Source of the DNA: JBBRHQ01 sp963720735
GTDB lineage: Bacteria; Actinomycetota; Thermoleophilia; Solirubrobacterales; 70-9
DNA length: 64,000 bases
Reading direction: 5' to 3'
NCBI GenBank assembly: GCA_963720735.1
Contig: CAVRGL010000010.1
Span: forward strand, 372,001-436,000
The notes beneath the pieces were generated by a model. The model did no database searches and was not told where the DNA came from. It saw only the letters and a list, made by a program, of their open reading frames with translations. Below are positions 48,425 to 56,588 of the stretch, one piece after another; the first letter of the stretch is position 1, and every line of letters starts with the position of its first letter. The translations under genes were made by a program, and so were the position numbers.

Positions 48425-50395
48425 GTGGCAGACACACCAGAGCTCGACGTCCTGCTCCAGACCGAGCAGACCTTCCCTCCGCCGCCCGAGTTCGCGGCGC
48501 AGGCCAACGCCTCCGATCCCGGGGTGTATGAGCGCGCCGACGCCGACCCGGAGACCTGGTGGGCCTCCTGGGCGGAGAAGCTGGAATGGATCGAGCCATG
48601 GGAGCAGATCCTCGACTGGTCGGATCCTCCCTTCGCCAAGTGGTTCGTGGGCGGCAGGCTGAACGCCTGCGCCAACTGCCTCGATCGCCACGTGGACGCC
48701 GGCCGGGGGGACCGGGTCGCCTTCCACTGGGAGGCAGAGAACGCCGATCAGCTCGGCGAGGGGGGGCGGCGGGCGATCACCTACGCCGAGATGCTCGCCG
48801 AGACCCAGCGCTTCGCGAACGTTCTCAAGGGCCTCGGAGTCGAGAAGGGGGACGTGGTCGGCATCTTCATGCCGATGGTCCCGGAGGCGGTGATCTCGAT
48901 GCTCGCCTGCGCCAGGATCGGCGCGATCCACAATGTCGTCTTCGGCGGCTTCTCGGCAGACTCGGTTCGCGAGCGGATGGAGGTCTCCGATGCGAAGGTG
49001 CTGGTGACCGCCGACGCGACGCTGCGGCGTGGCGAGCCGGTGCCGATGAAGCCGGCCGTCGACGGGATACTCGACTCGCTGCCGAAGATGGAGCACGTCG
49101 TCGTCGTCGACCGCTGCGGGACGGACCCGCCGATGACCGACGGCCGGGACGTCTTCTGGCAGGAGGCCTGCGCCGGCTCCGACCCCGAGTGCGCCCCCGA
49201 GCCGATGGACGCCGAGGACCCGCTGTTCATCCTCTACACCTCGGGCTCGACCGCGAAGCCGAAGGGGATCGTCCACACGACCGGCGGCTACCTGACCCAG
49301 GTCAGCGCCACCCACAAGCTGGTCTTCGACCTCAAGGAGGACTCAGACGTCTACTGGTGCGGGGCCGACGTCGGCTGGGTGACGGGCCACTCCTACATCG
49401 TCTACGGGCCACTCGCCAACGGCGCCACCTCGATCCTCTATGAGGGCGCGCCCAACTACCCGGCCGAGGACCGCTGGTGGGAGATCATCGAGCGCTACCG
49501 GGCGACGATCTTCTACACCGCGCCCACCGCGATCCGCGCCTGCATCAAGTGGGGAGATCAGCATCCCGCCGCCCACGACCTCACCTCCCTGCGGTTGCTG
49601 GGGACGGTCGGTGAGCCGATCAACCCCCGCGCCTGGCTCTGGTACCACGAGCACATCGGCGGCGGCCGCTGCCCGGTCGTGGATACCTGGTGGCAGACCG
49701 AGACCGGCGCGATCATGATCGCCCCGTTGCCCGGACTGACCACGACCAAGCCCGGATCGGCGACCGTCCCGCTGCCCGGCATCAGGGCCGCGATCTACGA
49801 CTCGGAGGGAAGCGAGATCAGTGAGGGCGGCGGAACCCTGGTGCTGACCCGCCCCTGGCCGGCGATGGCCCGCACCCTCTACGGGGAGCGCGAGCGCTTC
49901 ATCGAGACCTACTGGGAGCTCTACGGGCGCGACACCTATCTGGTCGGCGACGCCGCCCGCCGCGACGAGGACGGTTACTTCTGGATCGTCGGGCGGATCG
50001 ACGACGTGATCAACGTCTCCGGCCACCGTCTCTCGACCATGGAGGTCGAATCGGCGCTGGTCTCCCACCCAAAGGTCGCCGAGGCGGCGGTGATCGCCCA
50101 ACCCGACGAGCTCACCGGGCAGGCGATCGTCGCCTTCGTCACCCCCCAGGGCGACGAGCAGGGCGGGTCCGAGTTGGAGGCCGAGCTTCGCGACCACGTC
50201 GCCGAGAAGATCGGCAAGCTGGCCAGGCCGAAGCAGATGATCTTCGCCGACGACCTGCCGAAGACGCGCTCGGGGAAGATCATGCGCCGGCTTCTCCGCG
50301 ACATCGCCGCCGGGAACGAGCTCGGCGACGTCACGACCCTGCGCGATCCGGGCGTGGTGGAGCAGCTCAAGCACCAGGTCGCGGAAGGAGCCTAG
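48425..50395 (+). CDS. acs: Acetyl-CoA synthetase
   Basis: This AMP-forming acetate:CoA ligase has 656 residues. YTSGSTAKPKGIVHTTGGYL is the P-loop and VDTWWQTETGAIMIAPLPG the acetyl-site block. GDAARRDEDGYFWIVGRIDD and VINVSGHRLSTMEVESALV surround the hinge, and the catalytic, acetylatable Lys is in KTRSGKIMRRLLRDI. GTG 48425 follows AAGGAGGAGAG at good spacing, which decides against the longer frame at 48398. Unlike many neighbours it has a leader: TAGGAT at 48393-48398 is 26 bases upstream of the start. It is followed in the same frame by the PssD-like gene. Confidence 0.95.
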   Translation: MADTPELDVLLQTEQTFPPPPEFAAQANASDPGVYERADADPETWWASWAEKLEWIEPWEQILDWSDPPFAKWFVGGRLNACANCLDRHVDAGRGDRVAFHWEAENADQLGEGGRRAITYAEMLAETQRFANVLKGLGVEKGDVVGIFMPMVPEAVISMLACARIGAIHNVVFGGFSADSVRERMEVSDAKVLVTADATLRRGEPVPMKPAVDGILDSLPKMEHVVVVDRCGTDPPMTDGRDVFWQEACAGSDPECAPEPMDAEDPLFILYTSGSTAKPKGIVHTTGGYLTQVSATHKLVFDLKEDSDVYWCGADVGWVTGHSYIVYGPLANGATSILYEGAPNYPAEDRWWEIIERYRATIFYTAPTAIRACIKWGDQHPAAHDLTSLRLLGTVGEPINPRAWLWYHEHIGGGRCPVVDTWWQTETGAIMIAPLPGLTTTKPGSATVPLPGIRAAIYDSEGSEISEGGGTLVLTRPWPAMARTLYGERERFIETYWELYGRDTYLVGDAARRDEDGYFWIVGRIDDVINVSGHRLSTMEVESALVSHPKVAEAAVIAQPDELTGQAIVAFVTPQGDEQGGSELEAELRDHVAEKIGKLARPKQMIFADDLPKTRSGKIMRRLLRDIAAGNELGDVTTLRDPGVVEQLKHQVAEGA

Positions 50396-50860
50396 ACGCG
50401 CCGCGGCAACGGTCCCTGCCTACTGGTCTCCTCCTCCGGCGGCCACCTCAGCCAGCTGTTCGAGCTGGGACAGGGATGGGCAGCCGAGGACCGTCTCTGG
50501 GTCACCTTCCCGACGCCCGACGCCCGGCAGCTGCTCGCCGGAGAGCGGGTCGTGTTCGCGCATCACCCCACGAATCGCAGTCTTCGCAACCTGGGACGCA
50601 ACGCGATGATGGCGATAGGGATCCTGCTGCGGGAACGCCCGCGCCTGCTGGTGACCACCGGCGCGGGCGTCGCCGTTCCGCTGGTCTATGCCGCCTGGCT
50701 GCTGCGCGTTCCGGTGATCTGGGTTGAGGGGATCGAGCGGGTCGAGGGACTCTCCCTATCCGCCCGACTTGCCGCGCCGGCGACGACACGCCTCTTCGTC
50801 CAATGGCCCGAGGCGGCTCGCCGGCATCGACGCGCCGTATTCGCCGGGAGCCTCTGGTGA
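50396..50860 (+). CDS. PssD/Alg14-like glycosyltransferase membrane-anchor subunit, ACG start
   Basis: This 154-residue half of a two-part GT-B enzyme resembles PssD/Alg14. CLLVSSSGGHLSQLFELG is the hallmark N-terminus, followed by TTGAGVAVPLVYAAWLLRVP, which recruits the catalytic partner to the membrane, and VIWVEGIERVEGLSLSARLA. It is in frame with acs and lies directly after its TAG. No ATG, GTG or TTG precedes the conserved start. ACG 50396 would give MRRGNGPCLLVSSSGGH, with AAGGAG about 7 bases upstream inside acs. ACG looks like a single-base change of ATG. It overlaps the next gene in GTGA. Confidence 0.75.
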   Translation, partial: TRRGNGPCLLVSSSGGHLSQLFELGQGWAAEDRLWVTFPTPDARQLLAGERVVFAHHPTNRSLRNLGRNAMMAIGILLRERPRLLVTTGAGVAVPLVYAAWLLRVPVIWVEGIERVEGLSLSARLAAPATTRLFVQWPEAARRHRRAVFAGSLW

Positions 50861-51345
50861 TTCTCGCCGTGCTTGGAACCCATGAACAGCCGTTTCCTCG
50901 AGCCCTCCGGATGGCCGACGCCCTGCGCCGGCTGCCCGAGGAGGAGCTCCACATCCAGCACGGCCACACGCCCCGCTACCCGGGCATCGACGCTCGCTGG
51001 CAGCAGTGGTACGAGCGGGGGGAGCTCGACGAAGCAATGCTCTCCGCCTCGGTAGTGGTGGTCCATGGCGGCTCCGGCTGCATCTACCAAGCGCTCAACC
51101 TCGGACTGAGGCCGGTGGTGATTCCCCGTCTCGCGCGCTTCCGCGAGCACGTCGATGACCACCAGCTCCAGCTCCCAGGGCGGCTTGCCGTCGAGGGCCG
51201 CGTGGTCCTCTGGGCGGCGCACGAGCCCGCCGGCGACATACGAAGGCGGGCGGAGCGAACCGCTTCCCGCCGCCACGTCGCGGCACACCCCGACCTTCGC
51301 GAAGTCGTCTGGGGCACGGCCGAGGAGCTCACCCGGCGCAAATGA
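50857..51345 (+). CDS. PssE/Alg13-like glycosyltransferase catalytic subunit
   Basis: This 162-residue catalytic half resembles PssE/Alg13. ILAVLGTHEQPFPRALRMAD at the start, SASVVVVHGGSGCIYQALNL with the nucleotide-sugar-binding HGG, and LRPVVIPRLARFREHVDDHQ are typical. Together with the preceding gene it should add a sugar to a lipid-linked or polyprenyl carrier at the inner membrane face during exopolysaccharide synthesis. GTG 50857 overlaps the PssD-like stop. Confidence 0.85.
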   Translation: MILAVLGTHEQPFPRALRMADALRRLPEEELHIQHGHTPRYPGIDARWQQWYERGELDEAMLSASVVVVHGGSGCIYQALNLGLRPVVIPRLARFREHVDDHQLQLPGRLAVEGRVVLWAAHEPAGDIRRRAERTASRRHVAAHPDLREVVWGTAEELTRRK

Positions 51346-51367
51346 CTCACGGCCCCCGCCGGGTCGG

Positions 51368-52279
51368 CTACTGGCGGCGCTTGCGCTTGCGCCGCTCGCC
51401 GCGCTGCCCCGGCTGGTTGACGGGTTCGGCCGAGGAGGTCGCGGTCGACTCGGTGGCGGTGGTCTCGACCGCCTCGTCCTCGGGCCTCGGCGCCGGCGGT
51501 CTGGGGCCGCCGAACAGGCCGCCTCCCCGGGCGCCGCGCTGGGGCGCCGGCCAGGGGATCGCCTCGCCGGCGTCCCAGGCGGCCGGCCTTGTCCCGCCGG
51601 GCGCTTTGTCGATGACCACGAGCAGCAGGTAGACCAGCCAGATCGTCAGCACCAGGACGCCGGGGAGGGCGAGCGCCGGGACCAGCGTGGCGAGGCCGAG
51701 GATCATCCCCGCTGCCGTTCCGAGATTCCCCCAGAAGCGGGTCAGCAGGCCCGCCTGCATGGCGCGGCGGGCGGTGTAGATGGTGCCGGCGAGGAAGCCG
51801 ATCGTCCCCGCCAGCGCCATCCCCAGGGATATCTGCAGCAGGGTCGAGCCGCTCTGAAGGTCCTTGGCGACAGACTCCGGGTGGGCGACGGGGAGCTTGC
51901 CGACCAGCTGCGAGGCGGCGTCGTTGATCGCCGCCTGCTGGAGCACGAGCGAGATCGCCAGGAAGACCGGACCGGCGATCACCGCGGCGATCAGACCCGA
52001 CCGCATCTCCGGTTCGCGGCCCGATGCGGCCTTGAACAGGTAGGCGAGCGGGATCGCCAGCAGCGCGAACCCGACCCCCCGCATCAGCGCGGCGGTCAGC
52101 AGCTTGGAGCTGACCGGGTCGACGGCCCGCAGCACCGGCGCCAGTCGCGAGCCGGTGGGCAGGTTCGCGCTCTGCAGCAGGATGAAGCCGGCCACCTCGA
52201 GCACGATCACCAGGCCGATCGTCACCGCCACCGGAAGCGCCCAGCGACGCTCCCGGTCGAGGAGCTCCTGCTTGCTCAT
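51368..52279 (-). CDS. Six-helix membrane protein with a basic disordered tail
   Basis: The 303-residue protein has about six membrane helices, from LPVAVTIGLVIVLEVAGFIL to LPGVLVLTIWLVYLLLVVID. An outer loop holds RAVDPVSSKLLTAALMRGVG. The last 75 residues are Pro/Gly/Glu-rich and end in RRKRKRRQ. I know no function. Its ATG overlaps the stop of the small gene upstream (ATGA), and with the CBS gene it forms a three-gene operon. Confidence 0.7.
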   Translation of the reverse strand: MSKQELLDRERRWALPVAVTIGLVIVLEVAGFILLQSANLPTGSRLAPVLRAVDPVSSKLLTAALMRGVGFALLAIPLAYLFKAASGREPEMRSGLIAAVIAGPVFLAISLVLQQAAINDAASQLVGKLPVAHPESVAKDLQSGSTLLQISLGMALAGTIGFLAGTIYTARRAMQAGLLTRFWGNLGTAAGMILGLATLVPALALPGVLVLTIWLVYLLLVVIDKAPGGTRPAAWDAGEAIPWPAPQRGARGGGLFGGPRPPAPRPEDEAVETTATESTATSSAEPVNQPGQRGERRKRKRRQ

Positions 52280-52491
52280 GGCTTCCCGGCGCTGCTCGGG
52301 ATCCGACCTTCGGGCCCGCCCCTTTCGGCGAGCTCGCCGGTCCGCACGGGGTAGTACTCGTAATCTTCCGGCTCGGCGATGCGGGAGATCCGGTCGCCGA
52401 CCGCGAGGACGAGATCGAGGAAGGGCGCCGCCAGGCCGATCACCCTCTCGACCCGGTGCCGGGTCCGCTGCTGCCCCGGTGTGAGCGGCAA
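52276..52491 (-). CDS. Small protein of unknown function
   Basis: This 71-residue protein contains HRVERVIGLAAPFLDLVLAV and EPEDYEYYPVRTGELAERGG. Start TTG 52491 lies 4 bases after the CBS gene stop, and its stop overlaps the start of the next gene. This tight spacing is the main support for its being real. No family is recognised. Confidence 0.65.
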   Translation of the reverse strand: MPLTPGQQRTRHRVERVIGLAAPFLDLVLAVGDRISRIAEPEDYEYYPVRTGELAERGGPEGRIPSSAGKP

Positions 52492-52495
52492 CTCC

Positions 52496-52942
52496 TCAGC
52501 CCCGCTCGTGGAAGTAGAACTGCGGCAGCGCGCCTTCGATGACCTCCTGGGTCATCCGCTGCGCCACCTCGAGATTCCCGGTGCGGACCGCGATGTCGTC
52601 GATCGTCACGATCCCCGCGAGGCGGTCGTCGAGAACCACCGGCAACCTGCGGATCCGGTGCTGGACCATCAGCGCGGCGGCCTCCTCGAGCTCCATGTCC
52701 GGCTCGCCGGTGATCAGGGGCCGCGAGGCGCTCTCGTCGATGACCGCCTCCGAGCCGGCCTCCTCGGCGAGCACCCTGATCGCCAGGTCGCGGTCGGTGA
52801 CCATCGCCGTCGGGGTCCCCTCGGGGTCGACGATGACGACCGAACCGACCGCGTGGTCGCGCATCAGCTGGGCCACCTCCAGGGCGCTGGAGCCGGGATC
52901 GGCGGTGACCACGGCGGAGGTCATGATCTCGCTGAGCTGCAT
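52496..52942 (-). CDS. Two-domain CBS protein
   Basis: This 148-residue protein has tandem CBS domains (about residues 1-60 and 70-135): MTSAVVTADPGSSALEVAQL, MRDHAVGSVVIVDPEGTPTA, then LITGEPDMELEEAAALMVQH and RIRRLPVVLDDRLAGIVTID. Such stand-alone pairs bind adenine nucleotides and act as sensors. ATG 52942 has TACGGT 9 bases upstream and a G-run. It is the first gene of a likely operon with two unknown genes, one a membrane protein it may control. Confidence 0.9.
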   Translation of the reverse strand: MQLSEIMTSAVVTADPGSSALEVAQLMRDHAVGSVVIVDPEGTPTAMVTDRDLAIRVLAEEAGSEAVIDESASRPLITGEPDMELEEAAALMVQHRIRRLPVVLDDRLAGIVTIDDIAVRTGNLEVAQRMTQEVIEGALPQFYFHERG

Positions 52943-52951
52943 TTCCCCCCA

Positions 52952-52957
52952 ACCGTA
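52952..52957 (-). promoter_or_regulatory. -10-like TACGGT for the CBS gene
   Basis: TACGGT on the minus strand ends 9 bases before ATG 52942. A GGGGGG run between could serve as a weak ribosome site. Confidence 0.4.
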
Positions 52958-52989
52958 TCGCCCGGCGGTGAACGGGGGCTGCGCTGGCG

Positions 52990-52995
52990 TAGGAT
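52990..52995 (+). promoter_or_regulatory. -10-like TAGGAT for the enoyl-reductase-type gene
   Basis: TAGGAT ends exactly 6 bases before GTG 53002, with no Shine-Dalgarno. Confidence 0.55.
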
Positions 52996-53001
52996 CCCAT
53001 C

Positions 53002-54141
53002 GTGCCCACTCCCACCCAAGCGGGGCCGATCGTCGTCTACGCGGCAACGGGGTACACGGGGCGGCTGGTCTGCGACGAGCTGTCCCGCCGCGGAGCCGAA
53101 TTCCTCGTCGCCGGGCGCAACCCGGCCAAGCTCGAGGCACTATCCCGTGAGCTCGGCGGGGTGCCGACCCGAGCGGTGCAGACCGGCGATGCCCGCGGGC
53201 TACGGGAGATGCTGGAGCCCTGTGCGGCGGTGATCGCCTGCGCCGGGCCGTTCTGCGAGCACGGCGAGCCGGTCGTCTCCGCGGCCGCGGAGACCGGGAC
53301 CAACTACCTCGACACGACCGGGGAGCAGCCCTTCATCCGGCTCGTCTTCGATCGCTATGGGCCGCAGGCCGAGCGCACCGGGGCCGCGCTGGTCAGCGCG
53401 ATGGGCTTCGACTACGTGCCCGGCGACATGATTGCGGCGCTGACCGCCGAGGGGCTCGGGCCGCTGGAGCAGATCACCCTCGCCTACTCGGTGCGAAACC
53501 TGCGGATGACCCGGGGGACGACCCTCTCCGGGATCGGAATGCTCACCGCCGCCGAGCTCGAGTACGTCGACGGCCGGCTGCGACCCGGCGATCGAAGCTT
53601 CAACCGCGGCAGCTTCCACTTCCCGCCGCCGGTCGGCGAGCAGCCGATGGCACGCTACCCGTCCGGCGAGCCGATCACGGTCCCCCGCCACGTCGACGTG
53701 CGGACCGTGCGGACGATGCTGACCGCGGCGACGATGGCTCCGCGGCGGATGGTCCCGGCGCTGCCGGCGCTGCTGCCGGTGGCGGGCGCGGCGATGAGGA
53801 CGCCGCTGAGGGGATTGGCGGCGCGCCTGGTCGACCGCCTCCCCGAGGGACCCGACCCCGAGGCCCGCAAGGCGGCCGCGTTCACGATCGTCTGCGAGGC
53901 GCGGCCGGCCGTCGGCGGGGCCCCGCGGCGAGGAGTGATCTCCGGCACCGACGTCTACGGGCTGACCGCGGTGACGATCGCCGAGGGAGCTCTGCGCCTT
54001 GCCGCCGAGGGCTACGGCGACCGCGGCGCGCTGGCGCCATCCGAGGCCTTCGACCCCGCCGGCTTCCTCGACTCGCTCGGGCCCTTCGGCGTCAGTCGCG
54101 AGATCGAGCCGACCGGGGAGAGATCGCCCGCGGCCAGCTGA
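53002..54141 (+). CDS. Saccharopine-dehydrogenase-like/trans-acting enoyl-reductase family protein
   Basis: The 379-residue protein starts with an NAD(P)-binding fold (VVYAATGYTGRLVCDELSRR, FLVAGRNPAKLEALSRELGG). The middle domain holds TGTNYLDTTGEQPFIRLVF and SAMGFDYVPGDMIAALTAEG. This layout is shared by saccharopine-dehydrogenase-like proteins and the trans-acting enoyl reductases of lipid synthesis. The substrate is unknown. GTG 53002 fits the leaderless pattern. The stop overlaps the next gene by one base. Confidence 0.85.
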   Translation: MPTPTQAGPIVVYAATGYTGRLVCDELSRRGAEFLVAGRNPAKLEALSRELGGVPTRAVQTGDARGLREMLEPCAAVIACAGPFCEHGEPVVSAAAETGTNYLDTTGEQPFIRLVFDRYGPQAERTGAALVSAMGFDYVPGDMIAALTAEGLGPLEQITLAYSVRNLRMTRGTTLSGIGMLTAAELEYVDGRLRPGDRSFNRGSFHFPPPVGEQPMARYPSGEPITVPRHVDVRTVRTMLTAATMAPRRMVPALPALLPVAGAAMRTPLRGLAARLVDRLPEGPDPEARKAAAFTIVCEARPAVGGAPRRGVISGTDVYGLTAVTIAEGALRLAAEGYGDRGALAPSEAFDPAGFLDSLGPFGVSREIEPTGERSPAAS

Positions 54142-54728
54142 TGGCGGTCGACGAGGGGAATCGCCCGGCCGTCCCGCTTGAGGCCGGGATCGGGCCGGAG
54201 AACCCGCCCTGCCCGGCCTGCGGTGAGCCGCTGTTCGGCTGGGCGATGGTTCGTCCCGCCGGGCTGCCGGTGCGGCGCTGCGAGCGATGCGGGCTCGCGG
54301 TCAAGGGCGACCCCGCGGAGCGCGACGAGGCGCTCGCGGCGGCCGCGGCCGCGGCCTCGGAGGGCGCGGCTCCGAACCGCGCCAGCCTGCAGGCCTGGAT
54401 CGGAAGCTCGGGCTGGTCGGCGCTTGAGCCCGGCCGCCGCTTCCTCTTCACCTCGGAATCGCTGCGCCTGCTCGGCCATCCGGGCGGCAGACCCCGCCCC
54501 GCGGTGGGGGGGATGTGGCAGACGCTGCTCAACTCGTTCACCTTCGGCCACGACGTCGCCCTGGGCCGCCTCGGCTGGGCCACCCCGACTCCCGCCCAGA
54601 AGCCCTGGCAGCGACGCCTCGACCTCGCGATCAGCCTGCTGGCGACGCCGATCGCCCTGCCGATCGCGCTACTTGCCGAGCTGCTCGCCGCCGCCGCAGG
54701 GCGCGGCGGGCGCCTGAGGATCGCCTGA
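54141..54728 (+). CDS. Zinc-ribbon protein with a C-terminal hydrophobic segment
   Basis: The 195-residue protein has a two-Cys-pair ribbon (CPACGEPLFGWAMVRPAGL, CERCGLAVKGD). The middle reads FLFTSESLRLLGHPGGRPRP and TLLNSFTFGHDVALGRLGW, and a hydrophobic helix pair near the end (LAISLLATPIALPIALLAEL) suggests membrane contact. The middle resembles a Trp/Phe-rich segment seen near methyltransferases, but I cannot name the family. ATG 54141 overlaps the preceding stop (TGATG); its end overlaps the hydrolase gene by 60 bases on the other strand. Confidence 0.7.
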   Translation: MAVDEGNRPAVPLEAGIGPENPPCPACGEPLFGWAMVRPAGLPVRRCERCGLAVKGDPAERDEALAAAAAAASEGAAPNRASLQAWIGSSGWSALEPGRRFLFTSESLRLLGHPGGRPRPAVGGMWQTLLNSFTFGHDVALGRLGWATPTPAQKPWQRRLDLAISLLATPIALPIALLAELLAAAAGRGGRLRIA

Positions 54729-55514
54729 GGCCGGGATCTCGCCGAACAGCCTCGCGAGCTCCGCAACCGCCGTCAGGTGCGGCAGGCCGTCGCCGCCTAC
54801 CTCTGCGATCTCGCTGCCCGCCAGACGGGACGCGAGCTGCTCGGCCGCAGCTCGCAGCGGCTGCGGGGTCGTCGCAGACACGACGATCCGGGTCGGCACG
54901 CCCGCCCCGCCCAGCTCGTCGGGGCGAATCGGCCAGGCGGCCACGGCGCCCAGCTCGGCGAAGAGGCTTAGAGGGTGCTCGCGGGCGGTGGACGCGATCG
55001 CGGCCGGGATCCGCCCGGCGCCGGGGCCGAGGAAGGGGAGCCCTCCGCTCAGGTAGAGATCGAGCGCCACGCCGGGCCCGCCGTTGCGGAGCGCGTCGGT
55101 AATCGCCACGCGGTCAGTCGAAAGGCCCTCGGTCGCCTCGGGGACGAAGGCCAGCAGCGGCGGCTCGATCAGCACCGCACCGCGGGCCAGGTGCGGGCAG
55201 CGCAGCAGCAGATCGAGCGCAGCGACCGCGCCGAGGCCCGCGCCGCAGAGCAGCGCCGGCCCGGCGCCGAGCGCCTCGAGCAGCGCCGCCGCATCCTCCG
55301 ATTGCTCCTCGACGGTCGTCCGCGAGTAGGCCGGCGGCGCCTCGGAGGAGCCCCATCCGCGGCGGTCATAGGAGATCGCGTGGGCGCTCTGCTCCAGCCG
55401 CCCGGCCAGCGCTGACCAGACGTCGGCGCAGGTCGCGGTCTCGTGGATGAACAGCGCCTCGGGACCCGACCCCCGCTCCCAGTGCGCCAGGTCGACCCCG
55501 TGGGCGAGCGGCAC
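54669..55514 (-). CDS. Alpha/beta-hydrolase-fold protein lacking the nucleophile Ser
   Basis: The 281-residue protein follows the alpha/beta hydrolase plan: EALFIHETATCADVWSALAG (oxyanion region), AISYDRRGWGSSEAPPA, then the elbow LLCGAGLGAVAALDLLL. In active members the elbow is G-x-S-x-G; here it is G91-A-G93-L-G, so the Ser is Gly. The late His could be in GDGLPHLTAVAELARLF. It is therefore probably not a classical hydrolase, and may bind ligands. The GTG start lies 5 bases after the upstream gene. Confidence 0.82.
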   Translation of the reverse strand: MPLAHGVDLAHWERGSGPEALFIHETATCADVWSALAGRLEQSAHAISYDRRGWGSSEAPPAYSRTTVEEQSEDAAALLEALGAGPALLCGAGLGAVAALDLLLRCPHLARGAVLIEPPLLAFVPEATEGLSTDRVAITDALRNGGPGVALDLYLSGGLPFLGPGAGRIPAAIASTAREHPLSLFAELGAVAAWPIRPDELGGAGVPTRIVVSATTPQPLRAAAEQLASRLAGSEIAEVGGDGLPHLTAVAELARLFGEIPASGDPQAPAAPCGGGEQLGK

Positions 55515-55519
55515 CGCGG

Positions 55520-55789
55520 CTAGGAGAGACCCTCGCGCGCCTCGCGGACCAGGGTCACCGCCTCCGGGAAGAGGATGCGGATCGCGTCGCGGACCTGGAC
55601 CGCCTGCTCATCGCTCGACCCGGAGAGCTCGAGCCGGTGGATCGCGGCGACGGTCATGTCGACGGCGAGCTTGATCGCGTTGTCCGCCCAGGCGACCCGC
55701 TGGGAGGACTGCATCTGCTCGGCCATCTCCTCCATCCGGGCCCGGAACTCGTCTGGGTCGCCGAACAGGTTGAAGGGAGTGCCTTCCAT
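55520..55789 (-). CDS. Small helical protein of unknown function
   Basis: This 89-residue protein starts MEGTPFNLFGDPDEFRARME and is predicted almost all helical (EEMAEQMQSSQRVAWADNAI, KLAVDMTVAAIHRLELSG). TATCCT ends 7 bases before ATG 55789, matching the leaderless pattern. It is followed 5 bases later by the hydrolase-like gene, so the two are an operon. No family is recognised. Confidence 0.65.
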   Translation of the reverse strand: MEGTPFNLFGDPDEFRARMEEMAEQMQSSQRVAWADNAIKLAVDMTVAAIHRLELSGSSDEQAVQVRDAIRILFPEAVTLVREAREGLS

Positions 55790-55796
55790 GGCCTGG

Positions 55797-55802
55797 AGGA
55801 TA
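55797..55802 (-). promoter_or_regulatory. -10-like TATCCT for the small helical protein
   Basis: TATCCT on the minus strand ends 7 bases before ATG 55789; no Shine-Dalgarno is present. Confidence 0.5.
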
Positions 55803-55870
55803 GAGGGGCGCGGGCGAGTGCCGACCCGGATTTGTCAGGTTGCGCGCATCCGGCGTGCGCTAGGCGCGCA

Positions 55871-55876
55871 TAGCTT
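55871..55876 (+). promoter_or_regulatory. -10-like TAGCTT
   Basis: TAGCTT ends 6 bases before ATG 55883; no clear Shine-Dalgarno is present. Confidence 0.45.
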
Positions 55877-55882
55877 CGCGGG

Positions 55883-56542
55883 ATGGGCTCGCAGAGAGGA
55901 TCCGCCACGGTCGAGCAGGCCGGGCTGGTGGCGCTGATCGCCCTGCTGGTGCTCGCGGTCGCCTCGTCCGTGCTCGCCTCCGGCGGCCTCGATTCCGGGC
56001 GCGGGCTGGCCGCCGCGATCGCCCGGCGGATCGCCTGCGCGCCGCGGCTGCCCGATGCCTGCCGCCACCACCCGCTCGTCCCCGCCTACGGCTGGCCGCT
56101 GGCCAGGCTGGTGCGGGCGCTGGCGCCGGCGCCGGCCGCCGAGCCCGGCCCTTCGGGGCTGCCTCTGGTCCCGGTCGACTTCCGCCGCTGCCGGCGGGAG
56201 AGCTGCGCGGTACCGCTCCCGGGATCCGCCGCAGCCCACCTGACCTCATCGGGGCGGCGCACCACGGCCTTCACCGAGGTCTTCGACGATCGACGCCGCA
56301 GTGGAACGGTCCGCGTCACCTATTGGCTCTACAGACCGAGCATCGGCTGGGGTCGGGTCGTCCGCGAGGCCCGCGCTGCACAGATCGAGGCCGCCTCCGG
56401 GGTCAGGGTCCTGCTCCGCGACGACCCCAAACTGGTGCCGCTGGAGACGCTGCCGGGGCGAAACCACTACGCCTTCCCGCCAGGCGAGGAGCCACCGTGG
56501 CAATGGCGCGTGCCGGGCCGCTACCCCGGCTGGTCGAGCTGA
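55883..56542 (+). CDS. TadE/prepilin-like N-terminus joined to an unknown C-terminal domain
   Basis: The 219-residue protein begins with RGSATVEQAGLVALIALLVL and continues LAVASSVLASGG. A Glu sits just before a hydrophobic stretch, as in TadE-like pseudopilins and Flp prepilins. The rest is soluble: a Pro/Arg-rich middle with four Cys and a conserved-looking end (PLETLPGRNHYAFPPGEEPP, WRVPGRYPGWSS). No Tad secretion genes are nearby. A decayed copy of its C-terminal half lies at 57150-57381, which shows that this end is a real evolutionary unit. Confidence 0.65.
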   Translation: MGSQRGSATVEQAGLVALIALLVLAVASSVLASGGLDSGRGLAAAIARRIACAPRLPDACRHHPLVPAYGWPLARLVRALAPAPAAEPGPSGLPLVPVDFRRCRRESCAVPLPGSAAAHLTSSGRRTTAFTEVFDDRRRSGTVRVTYWLYRPSIGWGRVVREARAAQIEAASGVRVLLRDDPKLVPLETLPGRNHYAFPPGEEPPWQWRVPGRYPGWSS

Positions 56543-56588
56543 TCACTCCGATAAGTCTCCCCTAGTCCGGAGCGCCGGCCTCGCTCCG

